From positions 1 through 41,206 of the forward strand of contig CALUWD010000014.1 of the NCBI GenBank assembly GCA_944324385.1: a stretch of DNA of 41,206 nt, written 5' to 3'. The notes below the pieces were generated by a model that was given only the letters and a program-made list of their open reading frames with translations, was not told the origin of the DNA and made no database searches. This DNA is from Candidatus Gastranaerophilales bacterium (GTDB lineage Bacteria; Cyanobacteriota; Vampirovibrionia; Gastranaerophilales; Gastranaerophilaceae). The translations under genes and the position numbers were made by a program. This document shows, piece by piece, positions 24,728 through 35,315 of the stretch (positions within the stretch are counted from its first letter, which is position 1; the number at the start of each line of letters is the position of its first letter).

Positions 24728-26143
24728 TTAAATCTGTGCTCCACATGCCTTGTATAGGCCAATGTAGTCAACAAGATAGTCAACTTTTTCTTGCGCAACA
24801 AGCTGATTTATACTCAGCAAATTTTCTTTATATTGAATTAAATCAAGCTTTGAAATTGCCCCCTCTTTAAATTTCATTTCGTTATAATTATATTCTTTTT
24901 GCTCTAATTCCTGTTGTTTTAATGTTTGCTCAAGCTTGTTCCAATTTAAGCGAGCACTAACCATTGCATCGTTTACCTCTTGAATTGCTTGCAAATTTGT
25001 TTTTAGGTATGTTTCCATTACTCTTTCATACTGTGCCTTTTTAAGTCTTAGGTTTGCAATTCTTTTGCCACCTGTAAAAATAGGCAATATTGCGCCTGCA
25101 CCTAGGGCCCAAAGCATATTTTTGGTTGTAAATATGCTACCAAAATTTGTACTGTTGAAAAATGCCAGTCCGCTCAAGCTTATGGTTGGTAGAAATTCTT
25201 TTTTGGCAACTCTAATATCTATTCCTGCTTTTTCTACCATTTTTGCTGCTTTCAGATAATCAGGCCTATTTTCAATAATTTGAGATGATATTTCTTTTGG
25301 AATTTTATTTAAAACCAAAAGCTCGTTTAAAGATGACCTTTTGAGAGTTGAAATATTGTTTGGGCTTTCACCAATTAGCACTGCAAGCTGGTTTAGCACC
25401 TTTTCTCTTGATTTATTTAGTTCGATAAGGTCACATTGACCTGCAATAAGTGCTTTATTTGCTTTAATTGTGTCCGATGTGCTTACAAGACCTTCTTTGT
25501 TGCTCAAAAGCATCAAGTCATATATCTCTTGTCTTTGTTTATTAATTTCTTCTTGAAGTCTTATTGCTTCATCAAGTCTTACAACATTAAAATATGTTGT
25601 GCCAACAGCAGCTGCAATTGTTATATAAACTGCTCTCTCGTCATCAAATGATGCTTGATATTGCTTTTGAACAGATTTTGTTTTATCTCTGTTTTTTAAA
25701 AATATATCAGCCTCATAGCTTACAATCCCAGGAAGCGCAAAGGCTCCACCCACATCTGATGTTTGCATGGGTTTAACTACTGCTGGGAAAAATCCCCCTG
25801 CAATTTGTGGAAGCTCATTGCTAAATTGTATTTTATAATTTTGATAATACTCTTCTGTGCTAATGGTGGCAATTTTCATGTCATGATTTTTTTTGAGCGC
25901 AAGTGCTATGTAATCATTTAAATATGGATCTTGAAAATCACTCCACCAGTCTGTATTTATATATTGGGCTTTTATTTTAAAATCAGGCTCTTTTGTTTTT
26001 TTGTTAAAAAAGCGACCCTCTTTTTTTGTTTTTTGTGCACTAACCATTGTTTTGCTGTCAGAATTTTCTTTTAGTGCAAAAGCAGGAGGGAAAAGAGCTA
26101 TTTGCATCGCTATAATAAGTGTTAATGCTGTAATTTTTTTCAC
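24728..26143 (-). CDS. Outer-membrane efflux factor, TolC/NodT family
   Basis: 471 residues. The signal peptide is MKKITALTLIIAMQIALFPPAFA. No lipobox Cys follows, so it is not an OprM-type lipoprotein. The two-fold repeat of long coiled-coil helices is clear: an N half around EEYYQNYKIQFSNELPQIAGGF and a C half around VEKAGIDIRVAKKEFLPTISLSG with the typical QEVNDAMVSARLNW. It would form a trimeric outer-membrane channel. It is divergent from marR and the EmrA-like adaptor, and the shared intergenic region carries repeated operator half-sites, so they probably act together. Confidence 0.9.
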   Translation of the reverse strand: MKKITALTLIIAMQIALFPPAFALKENSDSKTMVSAQKTKKEGRFFNKKTKEPDFKIKAQYINTDWWSDFQDPYLNDYIALALKKNHDMKIATISTEEYYQNYKIQFSNELPQIAGGFFPAVVKPMQTSDVGGAFALPGIVSYEADIFLKNRDKTKSVQKQYQASFDDERAVYITIAAAVGTTYFNVVRLDEAIRLQEEINKQRQEIYDLMLLSNKEGLVSTSDTIKANKALIAGQCDLIELNKSREKVLNQLAVLIGESPNNISTLKRSSLNELLVLNKIPKEISSQIIENRPDYLKAAKMVEKAGIDIRVAKKEFLPTISLSGLAFFNSTNFGSIFTTKNMLWALGAGAILPIFTGGKRIANLRLKKAQYERVMETYLKTNLQAIQEVNDAMVSARLNWNKLEQTLKQQELEQKEYNYNEMKFKEGAISKLDLIQYKENLLSINQLVAQEKVDYLVDYIGLYKACGAQI

Positions 26144-26161
26144 TTTGCTTCCTTTTTTAAT

Positions 26162-26230
26162 TGTTGCATTTTTTACAACAGTATGCTAGCATAAGATTGT
26201 TGCATTTGCAACATGTATTTTTTACAACAT
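26162..26230. promoter_or_regulatory. MarR operator region between efflux channel and regulator
   Basis: TGTTGCATTTGCAACA at 26198-26213 is a perfect inverted repeat (TGTTGC/GCAACA, 4-base centre). TGTTG at 26162-26166 and CAACA at 26176-26180 form a second, wider dyad, and a third ACAACA half-site lies near 26224-26229. Such clustered palindromes between a marR gene and a divergent efflux gene are typical repressor sites. Regulation of both directions is inferred. Confidence 0.7.
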
Positions 26231-26244
26231 ATTTGAAAGATTTT

Positions 26245-26724
26245 ATGCCTACTGAAATTTTTGAAAAAAAATTTATGCACTATATAGATACTCCCTCTTA
26301 TGATATGGAGTTGACATCAAAATATTGCAAGACATTACTTGTTCAGCTATTTGATAAGATTTGCTGCGAAATATCACCTGAGGAATTTATTGTTTTAGAT
26401 ACAATTTCTTGCAACAAAGGACTTTGTCAGCGAGATCTGGCAAAGCTCATTTTAAAGGATCGTGCAAATACTGGTAGAATCCTTGATTCACTTGAAAAAA
26501 AGGGTTTTATTGTTCGTTATAATGATACAAAAAACAACAGACTTGTGAGAAAAGTTGATATTACTCAAAATGGTCTTGGCATGCTTGAGAAGTTAGCATT
26601 AAGATTTCAACCATATCATGAGCAAATGTGTAAGTTGTTTAACGAGGAAGACCTTTTGATTTTAAAGGCTTCATTGAAAAAAATACGTGATGCAATATCA
26701 AAAATTGTAGAATTACAAATATAG
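26245..26724 (+). CDS. MarR-family transcriptional regulator
   Basis: 159 residues from the ATG at 26245. Upstream in-frame codons run through the operator palindromes and are unlikely to be translated. The winged helix-turn-helix is visible as CNKGLCQRDLAKLILKDRANTGRILDSLEKKGFIVR, with the wing NDTKNNRLVRKVDITQNG. Flanking helices would dimerise. Two Cys (CCEISPEE) lie near the first helix. The adaptor gene follows after 8 bases. It likely represses its own operon and the divergent channel gene until a ligand releases it. Confidence 0.9.
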   Translation: MPTEIFEKKFMHYIDTPSYDMELTSKYCKTLLVQLFDKICCEISPEEFIVLDTISCNKGLCQRDLAKLILKDRANTGRILDSLEKKGFIVRYNDTKNNRLVRKVDITQNGLGMLEKLALRFQPYHEQMCKLFNEEDLLILKASLKKIRDAISKIVELQI

Positions 26725-26732
26725 AGGTTAAT

Positions 26733-27725
26733 ATGGCTGAAGAACTTAACAAAGAAAATAATTTAGAAAACAAAAAACATGTGAACAAAAAAGTAATTAT
26801 TGCACTTGCTGTCATTGGTGCAATTTTAGTTGGTTTATTTGCGCATAATTCAATGAAATACCAGTCAACAGATGACGCGTATGTTGAGACAACAACAGTG
26901 CAAGTTGCGCCAAGGGTTTCAGGGCAAATTATAGAGGTGCACATCAATGATAACCAAAGGGTCAAAAAAGGTGATTTGGTTGCTGTGATTGACCCTGCTG
27001 ATTACGAAATTAAGCTTGAAAAAGCGCAAGCAAAATATGAAAAGGTACTTTTTGATCAAAAAAATGCTCTGGTTGCAAGAAAGGCTGCGAACTCTGAAAT
27101 TACTGCAGCCAAGGCTGATTTAGACAGATATACAAATTTATACAAGGGTGGTGCTGTTTCAAAGCAAATGCTTGATGCTGCGCAAACAAGATACGATAAT
27201 GCTTTGGCAAGGCAAATGTCTGCAGAACAAGCTGTTATGTCAAATGGCAAAAATACAAAAGTTGCAGATGCTGAAATTAAAGAACTGAAAGCTGAAAGAG
27301 ATCAAGCAAAATTAAATCTTTCTTATACAAAAATATATGCCCCTCAAGATGGTACCGTTTCAAGCAGAAAAGTTGAAGAAGGCATGTATGTAAATGTTGG
27401 CTCACCTTTGTTTACAATAGTGCCAGATGATGTTTGGGTGGTCGCAAATTTCAAAGAAAATCAATTGCGCCACATGAGGGCAGGTCAGCTTGTAGAAATT
27501 AAAGTTGATACATATCCTAATAAAAAATTTAAGGGCAAAATTGACTCAATTCAAAGAAGTTCAGGTGCTAAGTCCAGCATGTTCCCACCTGAAAATGCTG
27601 TTGGTTCTTTTGTAAAAATTGTTCAAAGAATTCCTGTAAAAATAGTTTTCGATGAACCGATTGATAAAGAAGTTTATAATATTGTTCCAGGTATGTCCGT
27701 TGTACCAAAGGTAAAAGTTAAATAA
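26733..27725 (+). CDS. EmrA/HlyD-family membrane fusion protein
   Basis: 330 residues. One N-terminal membrane helix (VIIALAVIGAILVGLFAH, about 21-38) is followed by the family motif STDDAYVETTTVQVAPRVSGQI, the first half of the lipoyl domain. A long coiled-coil hairpin covers about 95-190. The second lipoyl half (IYAPQDGTVSSRKVEEGMYV) and a beta-barrel domain (VVANFKENQLRHMRAGQLVEIKVD) follow. It bridges an inner-membrane transporter and a TolC-like channel. The usual EmrB-type pump gene does not follow, so the pump must be encoded elsewhere. Confidence 0.93.
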   Translation: MAEELNKENNLENKKHVNKKVIIALAVIGAILVGLFAHNSMKYQSTDDAYVETTTVQVAPRVSGQIIEVHINDNQRVKKGDLVAVIDPADYEIKLEKAQAKYEKVLFDQKNALVARKAANSEITAAKADLDRYTNLYKGGAVSKQMLDAAQTRYDNALARQMSAEQAVMSNGKNTKVADAEIKELKAERDQAKLNLSYTKIYAPQDGTVSSRKVEEGMYVNVGSPLFTIVPDDVWVVANFKENQLRHMRAGQLVEIKVDTYPNKKFKGKIDSIQRSSGAKSSMFPPENAVGSFVKIVQRIPVKIVFDEPIDKEVYNIVPGMSVVPKVKVK

Positions 27726-27729
27726 AAAA

Positions 27730-28710
27730 TTATTTTTTCATTATTACACTAAATTCGGCTCCTTTGTTTTCTTCGCTTGCGACTCTAATGGAGCCGTTTA
27801 GTGTATTTATAATTTTATTTGAAAGATAAAGCCCAAGCCCCATGCTTGCTTTTGAATAAAGTTCCGCTGCGCTATAGTATTTGTTAAATATTTTGTCCAA
27901 ATTTTCTTTTGAAATACCAAGTCCATAGTCGCGCACCCTTATGATATACTCGTCATCGTTGTTTTCAAGGGTTATATCTATGTAATCGGAATTAATTCCA
28001 TAAGAAATAGCGTTTAAAATTAAATTTTGAATAACTCGCCTCAGTAGAAAAATATCTGTAGTTATTTTGTAATTTGGTTCTAAATGGTCGTATAATCTGA
28101 TAATTTTATTGTGTAGAGATGCAATTGAGTTTGCTTGCATTATTATGTCATCTATAAATTCTCTTAAATCAATATTTTCTTGAATTTTTGGTACAAACCC
28201 TTTTTTTTCAAATTTATGGGAATCCAGAAGTGATTCTACAAGGTGTCTTAAATCTGAATTAGATATTTTTATATTTTTAATTGCGTCTTTTTGTTCGCTT
28301 GTCAATTGTCCAAATTTATCAGCCAGTAATAGGTCTAAAGTGTTGTCTTGTGCAATTATTGGTACTTTTAAGTCATGGGTTAACATTGCAATAAAATCTT
28401 CTTTTATGTTGTTATTTTCCTTTTCTTTTTCAACATATTCCTGAATCATTTTATCTCTGTCTAAAATGCTTTCCAAAAGGCTATTTAAGTTTTTTGAAAT
28501 TTCTTCACTTAGTACTGATGGTCCTTTGCGAGCTTTTATTTGTAAATTGCCCCATCTGGCTGATGAAATACAGTTATTTAGACCCTTGAGATATTTTATA
28601 AGCTCATGGTATTTACCCATCAATTTTGAGTATTTAACTATAATTATTGCGTTTAAAATTGCACAAATTGCAAAAAACGCCGCTGTTGCTATTAATATTA
28701 TGCTTTTCAT
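27730..28710 (-). CDS. Orphan membrane sensor histidine kinase
   Basis: 326 residues. One N-terminal membrane helix (about 3-26) precedes a short linker and the HisKA domain with FIAMLTHDLKVPI (phospho-acceptor His112). The ATPase domain has the N box LRRVIQNLILNAISYG, G1 RDYGLGISKENLDKIFNKYY and G2 MGLGLYLSNKI. There is no periplasmic sensor domain between two helices and no PAS or HAMP segment, so the sensing mode is unclear. No response regulator is adjacent. It is convergent with the EmrA-like gene (4-base gap) and divergent from mntP. Confidence 0.92.
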   Translation of the reverse strand: MKSIILIATAAFFAICAILNAIIIVKYSKLMGKYHELIKYLKGLNNCISSARWGNLQIKARKGPSVLSEEISKNLNSLLESILDRDKMIQEYVEKEKENNNIKEDFIAMLTHDLKVPIIAQDNTLDLLLADKFGQLTSEQKDAIKNIKISNSDLRHLVESLLDSHKFEKKGFVPKIQENIDLREFIDDIIMQANSIASLHNKIIRLYDHLEPNYKITTDIFLLRRVIQNLILNAISYGINSDYIDITLENNDDEYIIRVRDYGLGISKENLDKIFNKYYSAAELYSKASMGLGLYLSNKIINTLNGSIRVASEENKGAEFSVIMKK

Positions 28711-28746
28711 CTTTTCAATATATCATAGTTTTGCTAAAATTATATA

Positions 28747-29298
28747 ATGAATTTTTCAGAGATTATTTTTCTTGCAATAGCTTTATCAATTGACGCTGGT
28801 GCAGTGTCATTCTCGCAAGGCTTAATAATATGTAAAAATAAGCGCAAAAATGCATTTTTACTTGCATTTTTTACTGGATTTTTTCAGTTTGCCATGCCAA
28901 TTTTAGGCTTTATTTTTGCAAGTTTAATATACTCATATGTTAAAAACTTTTGTTCAATCATTGCTTTTTCAATATTTTTAATTTTGGGTGTAAAATTTAT
29001 TTATGATGCATTGAAAAAAGATTTAGATAATAATACCCCTGAAATTTGTTGCCTGTCGTTAAAATGTCTTTTAATGCTTGCTATAGCAACAAGTATTGAT
29101 GCTCTTGCAGCTGGTGTTAATTTTCGATTTTTGGACACACCTTTAATTTTTTCATCTTTAATTATTGGAATTACCACTTTTTTAATTTCACTTTTTTGTT
29201 TTTGGTCTTGTCATATATTCAAGAAATTTCCCTCAAAATACCTTGAAATCCTCTCAGGTTTAATACTTATTGCGCTTGCTATAAAAATTTATATTTAA
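28747..29298 (+). CDS. mntP: MntP-like manganese efflux pump
   Basis: 183 residues with six predicted membrane helices in two repeats. Each repeat carries the family signature: ALSIDAGAVS (Asp16) and ATSIDALAAG (Asp118). These paired Asp residues are needed for Mn2+ export in characterised members. A cytoplasmic loop near 88-100 (KKDLDNNTPEICC) contains two Cys. I looked for a manganese riboswitch (yybP-ykoY type) in the 36-base gap upstream, and the gap is too short for one. The ribosome site is weak. Confidence 0.88.
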   Translation: MNFSEIIFLAIALSIDAGAVSFSQGLIICKNKRKNAFLLAFFTGFFQFAMPILGFIFASLIYSYVKNFCSIIAFSIFLILGVKFIYDALKKDLDNNTPEICCLSLKCLLMLAIATSIDALAAGVNFRFLDTPLIFSSLIIGITTFLISLFCFWSCHIFKKFPSKYLEILSGLILIALAIKIYI

Positions 29299-29355
29299 AT
29301 TATTAATTTTTTGTTTATTTTTTTAAGCGCATGTAAATATAGTGATAAATTATAG

Positions 29356-31230
<1,875 letters not shown>

Positions 31231-31251
31231 GGCTTTTTTAAAAGACATCTT

Positions 31252-31278
31252 AACGGCGGATTTAATCCGCCGTTTTTT
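31252..31278 (+). terminator. Intrinsic terminator after dnaK
   Basis: AACGGCGGA (31252-31260) and TCCGCCGTT (31266-31274) form a perfect 9-bp stem with loop TTTAA, followed by TTTT. Confidence 0.93.
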
Positions 31279-31382
31279 ATTACTTGGGTATTTTGGGTGT
31301 TTTATTGATTGCGATAGTGGGTTATACTTTAAAAGTCGCTTATTTTTCGACCTTTCTTTAAGAAAATAGAAAGGTAATTAAC

Positions 31383-32063
31383 ATGTCAAAAAGTGGTTCT
31401 AGTAGTGCTACATTCATTCCTTATAATCCGTCCTCATCAATTACAGTTAATGGCGTAAACAAAGCGGGTGTTAGTGTCACCCCTTGGGGTACATCTAGTT
31501 ATTACAACATGGATGAAAATGAAAAAAAGGCATATGATTATGCAGGCGAGCAGTTTGCTCTAAATTTGCCTAATCTAAATGTTTTCGATGCTGATACTCA
31601 AAAGAAATTTGACAATCAAGTTCAGTCTTATATTAATCAAGGTATTGAAGATATTAACGATATGTATAAGCCTATGCTAGATGATTTGCAAAATGATATT
31701 GCTTCGCGCTTTGGTAATCTTGATAATTCCGTGTTTATGGACAATTTATCCGAAATTGAAGATAAACGAGCGGATTCAATTTCAGATTTTGCCCAAGATG
31801 TGCAAACTTACAGACAAGACCTGATAAACAATGAACTTTCAAATAGATATGATTTTCTTGATTATTTAAATAATTATGTTCAGCAGGTCAATTCAAATAT
31901 GCTAAATACTGTAGGTGCGGGGCAAAATCTTTCAAATTTATCAAATTCATATTTTTCAACTTTCAACAATCTTTCAAATAAAAACTCTGGTTCGTCAAGC
32001 TCAGGTCTTGCCGATTTGTTTGACAGTGTAATTGATGCTGCACTTTCGAAAATTCGTTTCTAA
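31383..32063 (+). CDS. Unknown Ser/Asn-rich helical protein
   Basis: 226 residues and no recognised family. The first 40 residues are Ser/Thr/Gly/Pro-rich and probably disordered (SGSSSATFIPYNPSSS, SVTPWGTSS). Residues about 45-175 are acidic amphipathic helices with frequent Asn, Asp and Gln, suggesting an extended coiled coil. A Ser-rich linker (NKNSGSSSSG) leads to a short C-terminal helix. It has no signal peptide, Cys or membrane segment. Composition recalls small phage structural or secreted filamentous proteins, but I can support neither. A -10-like TATACT lies at 31323-31328, and a terminator follows, so it is a single-gene unit. Confidence 0.6.
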   Translation: MSKSGSSSATFIPYNPSSSITVNGVNKAGVSVTPWGTSSYYNMDENEKKAYDYAGEQFALNLPNLNVFDADTQKKFDNQVQSYINQGIEDINDMYKPMLDDLQNDIASRFGNLDNSVFMDNLSEIEDKRADSISDFAQDVQTYRQDLINNELSNRYDFLDYLNNYVQQVNSNMLNTVGAGQNLSNLSNSYFSTFNNLSNKNSGSSSSGLADLFDSVIDAALSKIRF

Positions 32064-32082
32064 AAAACTATGTAATTTTTGT

Positions 32083-32113
32083 GCGGAAATATTTAAATAT
32101 TTCCGCTTTTTTT
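32083..32113 (+). terminator. Intrinsic terminator after the unknown Ser/Asn-rich gene
   Basis: A perfect self-complementary 24-base sequence spans 32083-32106 (arms begin GCGGAAAT and end ATTTCCGC), followed by seven T residues. Confidence 0.9.
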
Positions 32114-32164
32114 ATTTATGTTGTATTATATATAATGTTGAAAGTATGATATTGGAGGCTGAAA

Positions 32165-33025
32165 GTGGGATACAAAATTTTATACAAAAAAGAACTTTGT
32201 CAAAATCAATATGAAATAAGAATAAAAGCGCCTTTTATTACAAAAAATGCTCAAGCTGGTCAATTTATTATTTTAAGGACTGACAAAAATTCCGAAAGAA
32301 TTCCTTTGACAATTGCGGATTATAACAGGGAAACTGAAGAACTTACAATTGTTTATATGGCTGTAGGCTATACTACAAAAAAACTTTCAAAACTTGAAGT
32401 TGGCGATGAAATAGAAGATATTGTAGGGCCTTTGGGAGTTCCAACTCATATTGAAAAATATGGCACAGTTGTTTGCCTTGCGGGTGGTTATGGTGCTGCA
32501 CCTTGCTATTTGATTGCAAAAGCCTTTAAAGATGCAGGCAACAAAGTGTATATGATTATGGGTGCAAGAAATAAAGATTTAATTTTCTGGCAAGATAAAA
32601 TGAAAAATGCCTGCAGCGAGTTATTTATTACAACCGATGATGGCTCATTGGGTACAAAAGGTTTTGTTACAAATGTTATGAGCGACATTATGGCTCGTGA
32701 AAAAGTAAACTACGCAATTGCAGTTGGCCCTATGCCTATGATGAAGGCAGTTGCTGATTTAACGCGCGACAAAGGCATTAAAACAGAGGCGTCAATGAAC
32801 CCTATTATGGTTGATGGCACAGGCATGTGTGGTGCATGTCGTGTGACTGTTGGCGGTGAAGTAAAATTTGCCTGTGTTGATGGCCCTGACTTTGATGCAC
32901 ATAAAATTGACTTTGATGAAGTTATCAATCGTACAAGAATTTACAAAGACCAAGAAAGACATTGCGATGAAACAAATTGCAATATGATTAAGCAATCTAT
33001 AGAATTAGAAAAATGTATGAAGTAG
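32165..33025 (+). CDS. NfnA/SudB-type FAD- and NAD(P)-binding flavoprotein with [2Fe-2S] site
   Basis: 286 residues starting with GTG at 32165, seven bases after GGAGG. It has a ferredoxin-reductase-like FAD domain (GQFIILRTDKNSERIPLTIADY), a NAD(P) domain (VVCLAGGYGAAPCYLIAKAF) and a C-terminal iron-sulphur segment, DGTGMCGACRVTVGGEVKFACVDGP. That layout is shared by PyrK, SudB and the small subunit of electron-bifurcating ferredoxin:NADP+ transhydrogenase (NfnA). The extended C terminus past the cluster (FDAHKIDFDEVINR) favours SudB/NfnA over PyrK. The large GltA-like partner is not in this window. It leads a five-gene operon. Confidence 0.85.
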   Translation: MGYKILYKKELCQNQYEIRIKAPFITKNAQAGQFIILRTDKNSERIPLTIADYNRETEELTIVYMAVGYTTKKLSKLEVGDEIEDIVGPLGVPTHIEKYGTVVCLAGGYGAAPCYLIAKAFKDAGNKVYMIMGARNKDLIFWQDKMKNACSELFITTDDGSLGTKGFVTNVMSDIMAREKVNYAIAVGPMPMMKAVADLTRDKGIKTEASMNPIMVDGTGMCGACRVTVGGEVKFACVDGPDFDAHKIDFDEVINRTRIYKDQERHCDETNCNMIKQSIELEKCMK

Positions 33026-33037
33026 AAAGAGGATAAT

Positions 33038-33211
33038 ATGGCATCAACAATACCTATTTGTCCGCTAATGTCTGCAGGTAATGAACAGACAATAGTGTGT
33101 GCTCAAGAAAGATGTGCTTGGTATATGCCAGGGACAAAAACTTGCGCTATGTATGTTATGGCGCATAAGTCAATAATGGAAATTAAAGCAAAGCAGGCTG
33201 AGAAAAAATAA
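33038..33211 (+). CDS. Very small cysteine-containing protein
   Basis: 57 residues starting [22 protein letters not shown] lies about eight bases before the ATG, 12 bases after the flavoprotein, and the next gene begins 10 bases after its stop. Four Cys are spaced CPLM, CAQERC and TCAMY. The CAQERCAWY core resembles, from memory, short Cys proteins of anaerobes that may bind a metal or cluster. The C-terminal third is a basic helix ([14 protein letters not shown]). Its place between a redox flavoprotein and a [4Fe-4S] dehydratase would fit an iron-sulphur-related role, but this is only a guess. Confidence 0.75.
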   Translation: MASTIPICPLMSAGNEQTIVCAQERCAWYMPGTKTCAMYVMAHKSIMEIKAKQAEKK

Positions 33212-33221
33212 CGGAGAAAAT

Positions 33222-34487
33222 ATGCCAAACCCAATGACAATAACTGAAAAAATCTTTGCAGCACACAGTGGCAGGGATTATGTTAAAGCTGGCGAGTTAA
33301 TTAGTGCGCGAGTTGATATTGCTCTTGCAAATGATATTACAGGGCCTATTGCAATTTCTGAATTTAAAAAAATAGGGGTTGATAAAGTTTTTGACCCGTC
33401 AAGAGTTGTTTTAGTTCCCGATCATTTTGTACCTAACAAAGATATTAAATCAGCACAGCAGGCAAAAATAGTGCGTGATTTTTCACGTGAGCAGAAATTA
33501 ACTAACTATTTTGAAGTTGGCAGAATGGGTATTGAGCATGCCCTTTTACCTGACAAGGGAATTGTAACTGCGGGCGATTTAGTTATTGGCGCAGATTCTC
33601 ACACTTGTACCTATGGTGCATTGGGCGCTTTTTCAACAGGTGTTGGCTCAACTGATTTGGGTTGCACAATGGCATCTGGTGAAACTTGGTTTAAAGTTCC
33701 ATCTGCTATTAAAGTTGAATTTAATGGCAAGTTAAATAAATGGGTGAGTGCAAAAGATTTAATCTTGCACTTAATAGGCGACATTGGTGTAGATGGCGCC
33801 TTATATAAAACCCTTGAAATTGGTGGCGAGACTATTAAAAATATGCCAATGGACGGGCGTTTTACTATTTGCAACATGGCAATTGAAGCAGGTGCTAAAA
33901 ATGGGATAATTGAACCTGATGAAATTACACGCGAATTTTTGAAGGGCAGGAGCTTAAGAGAGCCTGTTTTCTATAAAAGCGACGATGATGCTAATTACGA
34001 AAGAGTTATAAAATATGACGTTTCAAAAATAGAGCCAACGGTAGCAAAGCCTCATTTGCCAGAAAACACTTGCCCTATATCAAAAATTGGAGATATAAAA
34101 ATTGATCAGGCTGTAATTGGCAGTTGCACAAATGGTAGATTAAGCGATATAAAAGTTGCAGCAGAAATTCTTGAAGGTAGAAAAGTTCATCCTGAAGTTC
34201 GTTTAATAGTTTTCCCCGGAACTCAAGAAATTTATCTTGAAGCAATAAAACTAGGCTATATTGAAAGCATTATAAATGCGGGTGGAGCTGTTTCAACACC
34301 TACTTGCGGGCCTTGCTTGGGCGGTCATTGCGGAATTTTAGCAAAGGGCGAGAGAGCAATTTCAACGACTAACAGAAATTTTGTAGGCAGAATGGGCCAT
34401 CCAGAGAGTGAAGTTTATCTTTCATCTCCCGCAGTTGCTGCTGCAAGCGCTGTTTTGGGCAAAATTTCATCTCCAGAGGAGTTGTAA
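33222..34487 (+). CDS. leuC: 3-isopropylmalate dehydratase large subunit family (LeuC/HacA type), paralogue 1
   Basis: 421 residues of the compact archaeal/anaerobe LeuC-HacA type. Iron-sulphur ligands are Cys302 (GSCTNGR) and Cys362/Cys365 (TCGPCLGGH). [15 protein letters not shown] and [13 protein letters not shown] are substrate-site segments. The enzyme isomerises 2- to 3-isopropylmalate, or a related citramalate or homocitrate substrate, with a small subunit (LeuD) that is not in the window. It is translationally tight with the next gene (its stop abuts the GTG). A second paralogue at 39779 shares all ligands, so the division of substrates is open. Confidence 0.88.
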   Translation: MPNPMTITEKIFAAHSGRDYVKAGELISARVDIALANDITGPIAISEFKKIGVDKVFDPSRVVLVPDHFVPNKDIKSAQQAKIVRDFSREQKLTNYFEVGRMGIEHALLPDKGIVTAGDLVIGADSHTCTYGALGAFSTGVGSTDLGCTMASGETWFKVPSAIKVEFNGKLNKWVSAKDLILHLIGDIGVDGALYKTLEIGGETIKNMPMDGRFTICNMAIEAGAKNGIIEPDEITREFLKGRSLREPVFYKSDDDANYERVIKYDVSKIEPTVAKPHLPENTCPISKIGDIKIDQAVIGSCTNGRLSDIKVAAEILEGRKVHPEVRLIVFPGTQEIYLEAIKLGYIESIINAGGAVSTPTCGPCLGGHCGILAKGERAISTTNRNFVGRMGHPESEVYLSSPAVAAASAVLGKISSPEEL

Positions 34488-35315
34488 GTGATTAAAAATA
34501 TTCTGGCGCTACAGATTCCCTCATTGATAGCAAAACCGAAGGAAAATTTTAAAAATCTGGATGTCTTTTTGTCTGAAATTTTTTCTGATAAAAAAATAAA
34601 ACCTGATTTTATCTTTTTGCCTGAAGTTTGGTCAGTTGGCTGGTATCCTCAATGTTTTGAACAATTTAATAACGATAACGAAACTCTAGATTTTTTAATT
34701 AAGCTTGCAAAAGAATACAACGTAAATATTTTTGGCGGGTCTTACATTAGAAATGACAATGGCAAATTAAAAAATTCCATGCCTGTAATTTTACGCGATG
34801 GTAGCGTTTTGGGATTTTACGATAAAATTCACCTATACACTCCTGATGGCGAAGGGGTTTTAAATTCTGGTAAAACGCCTGCTTTATTTGAAATTGAATG
34901 TCTTAGAATTGGTGTTTCTATTTGTTATGACATAAGATTTCCTGAATTATTCAGGAGCTATATAAATCATGACGTAGCGCCACATTTGCTTATAAATCTT
35001 TCTGCATGGCCTATGACTAGAGCTGCGCAGTATGTTAGCATGGCAAAGTCCCGTGCAATTGAAAATCAGTCATACTTTTTAGCACTTTCTCAATGCGGCG
35101 AAATAAAAGACAATGTTTATAATTCTGGTAATTCTTGCCTTGTAGAGCCAATGGGCGAGTGTGTTTGTGTGTTGGATGAAAATCGTGGTTACATCTATTC
35201 AAAAATCGATACAGATGTGGTAGATAGAGTAAGAAATACTTATCCAAACCTTGAGAACAGAAAAGTTTTCGATTTTGGATTTAAGGTTCAAAAATATAGC
35301 ACAGGGAGTAAATAA
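34488..35315 (+). CDS. Carbon-nitrogen hydrolase (nitrilase superfamily, omega-amidase-like)
   Basis: 275 residues with a GTG start directly after the leuC stop. GAGGAG lies in the end of leuC about seven bases upstream. The catalytic triad is Glu46 (LPEVWSV), Lys113 (YDKIHLY) and Cys146 (SICYDIRFPELFR). The sequence around it is like Nit2/YafV omega-amidase enzymes, which hydrolyse alpha-ketoglutaramate or related amides, but substrate assignment by eye is weak. The stop overlaps the PBP4 start by one base. Confidence 0.88.
   Translation: MIKNILALQIPSLIAKPKENFKNLDVFLSEIFSDKKIKPDFIFLPEVWSVGWYPQCFEQFNNDNETLDFLIKLAKEYNVNIFGGSYIRNDNGKLKNSMPVILRDGSVLGFYDKIHLYTPDGEGVLNSGKTPALFEIECLRIGVSICYDIRFPELFRSYINHDVAPHLLINLSAWPMTRAAQYVSMAKSRAIENQSYFLALSQCGEIKDNVYNSGNSCLVEPMGECVCVLDENRGYIYSKIDTDVVDRVRNTYPNLENRKVFDFGFKVQKYSTGSK

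Noticed and set aside
26161-26244. TTG start giving a longer MarR protein
   Set aside because: These codons translate operator palindromes into a sequence unlike MarR proteins. ATG at 26245 gives a normal length.
31383-32063. Prophage remnant around the Ser/Asn-rich gene
   Set aside because: It stands alone between two terminators with no integrase, capsid, lysis or att-like sequence nearby. The resemblance to phage proteins is compositional only.
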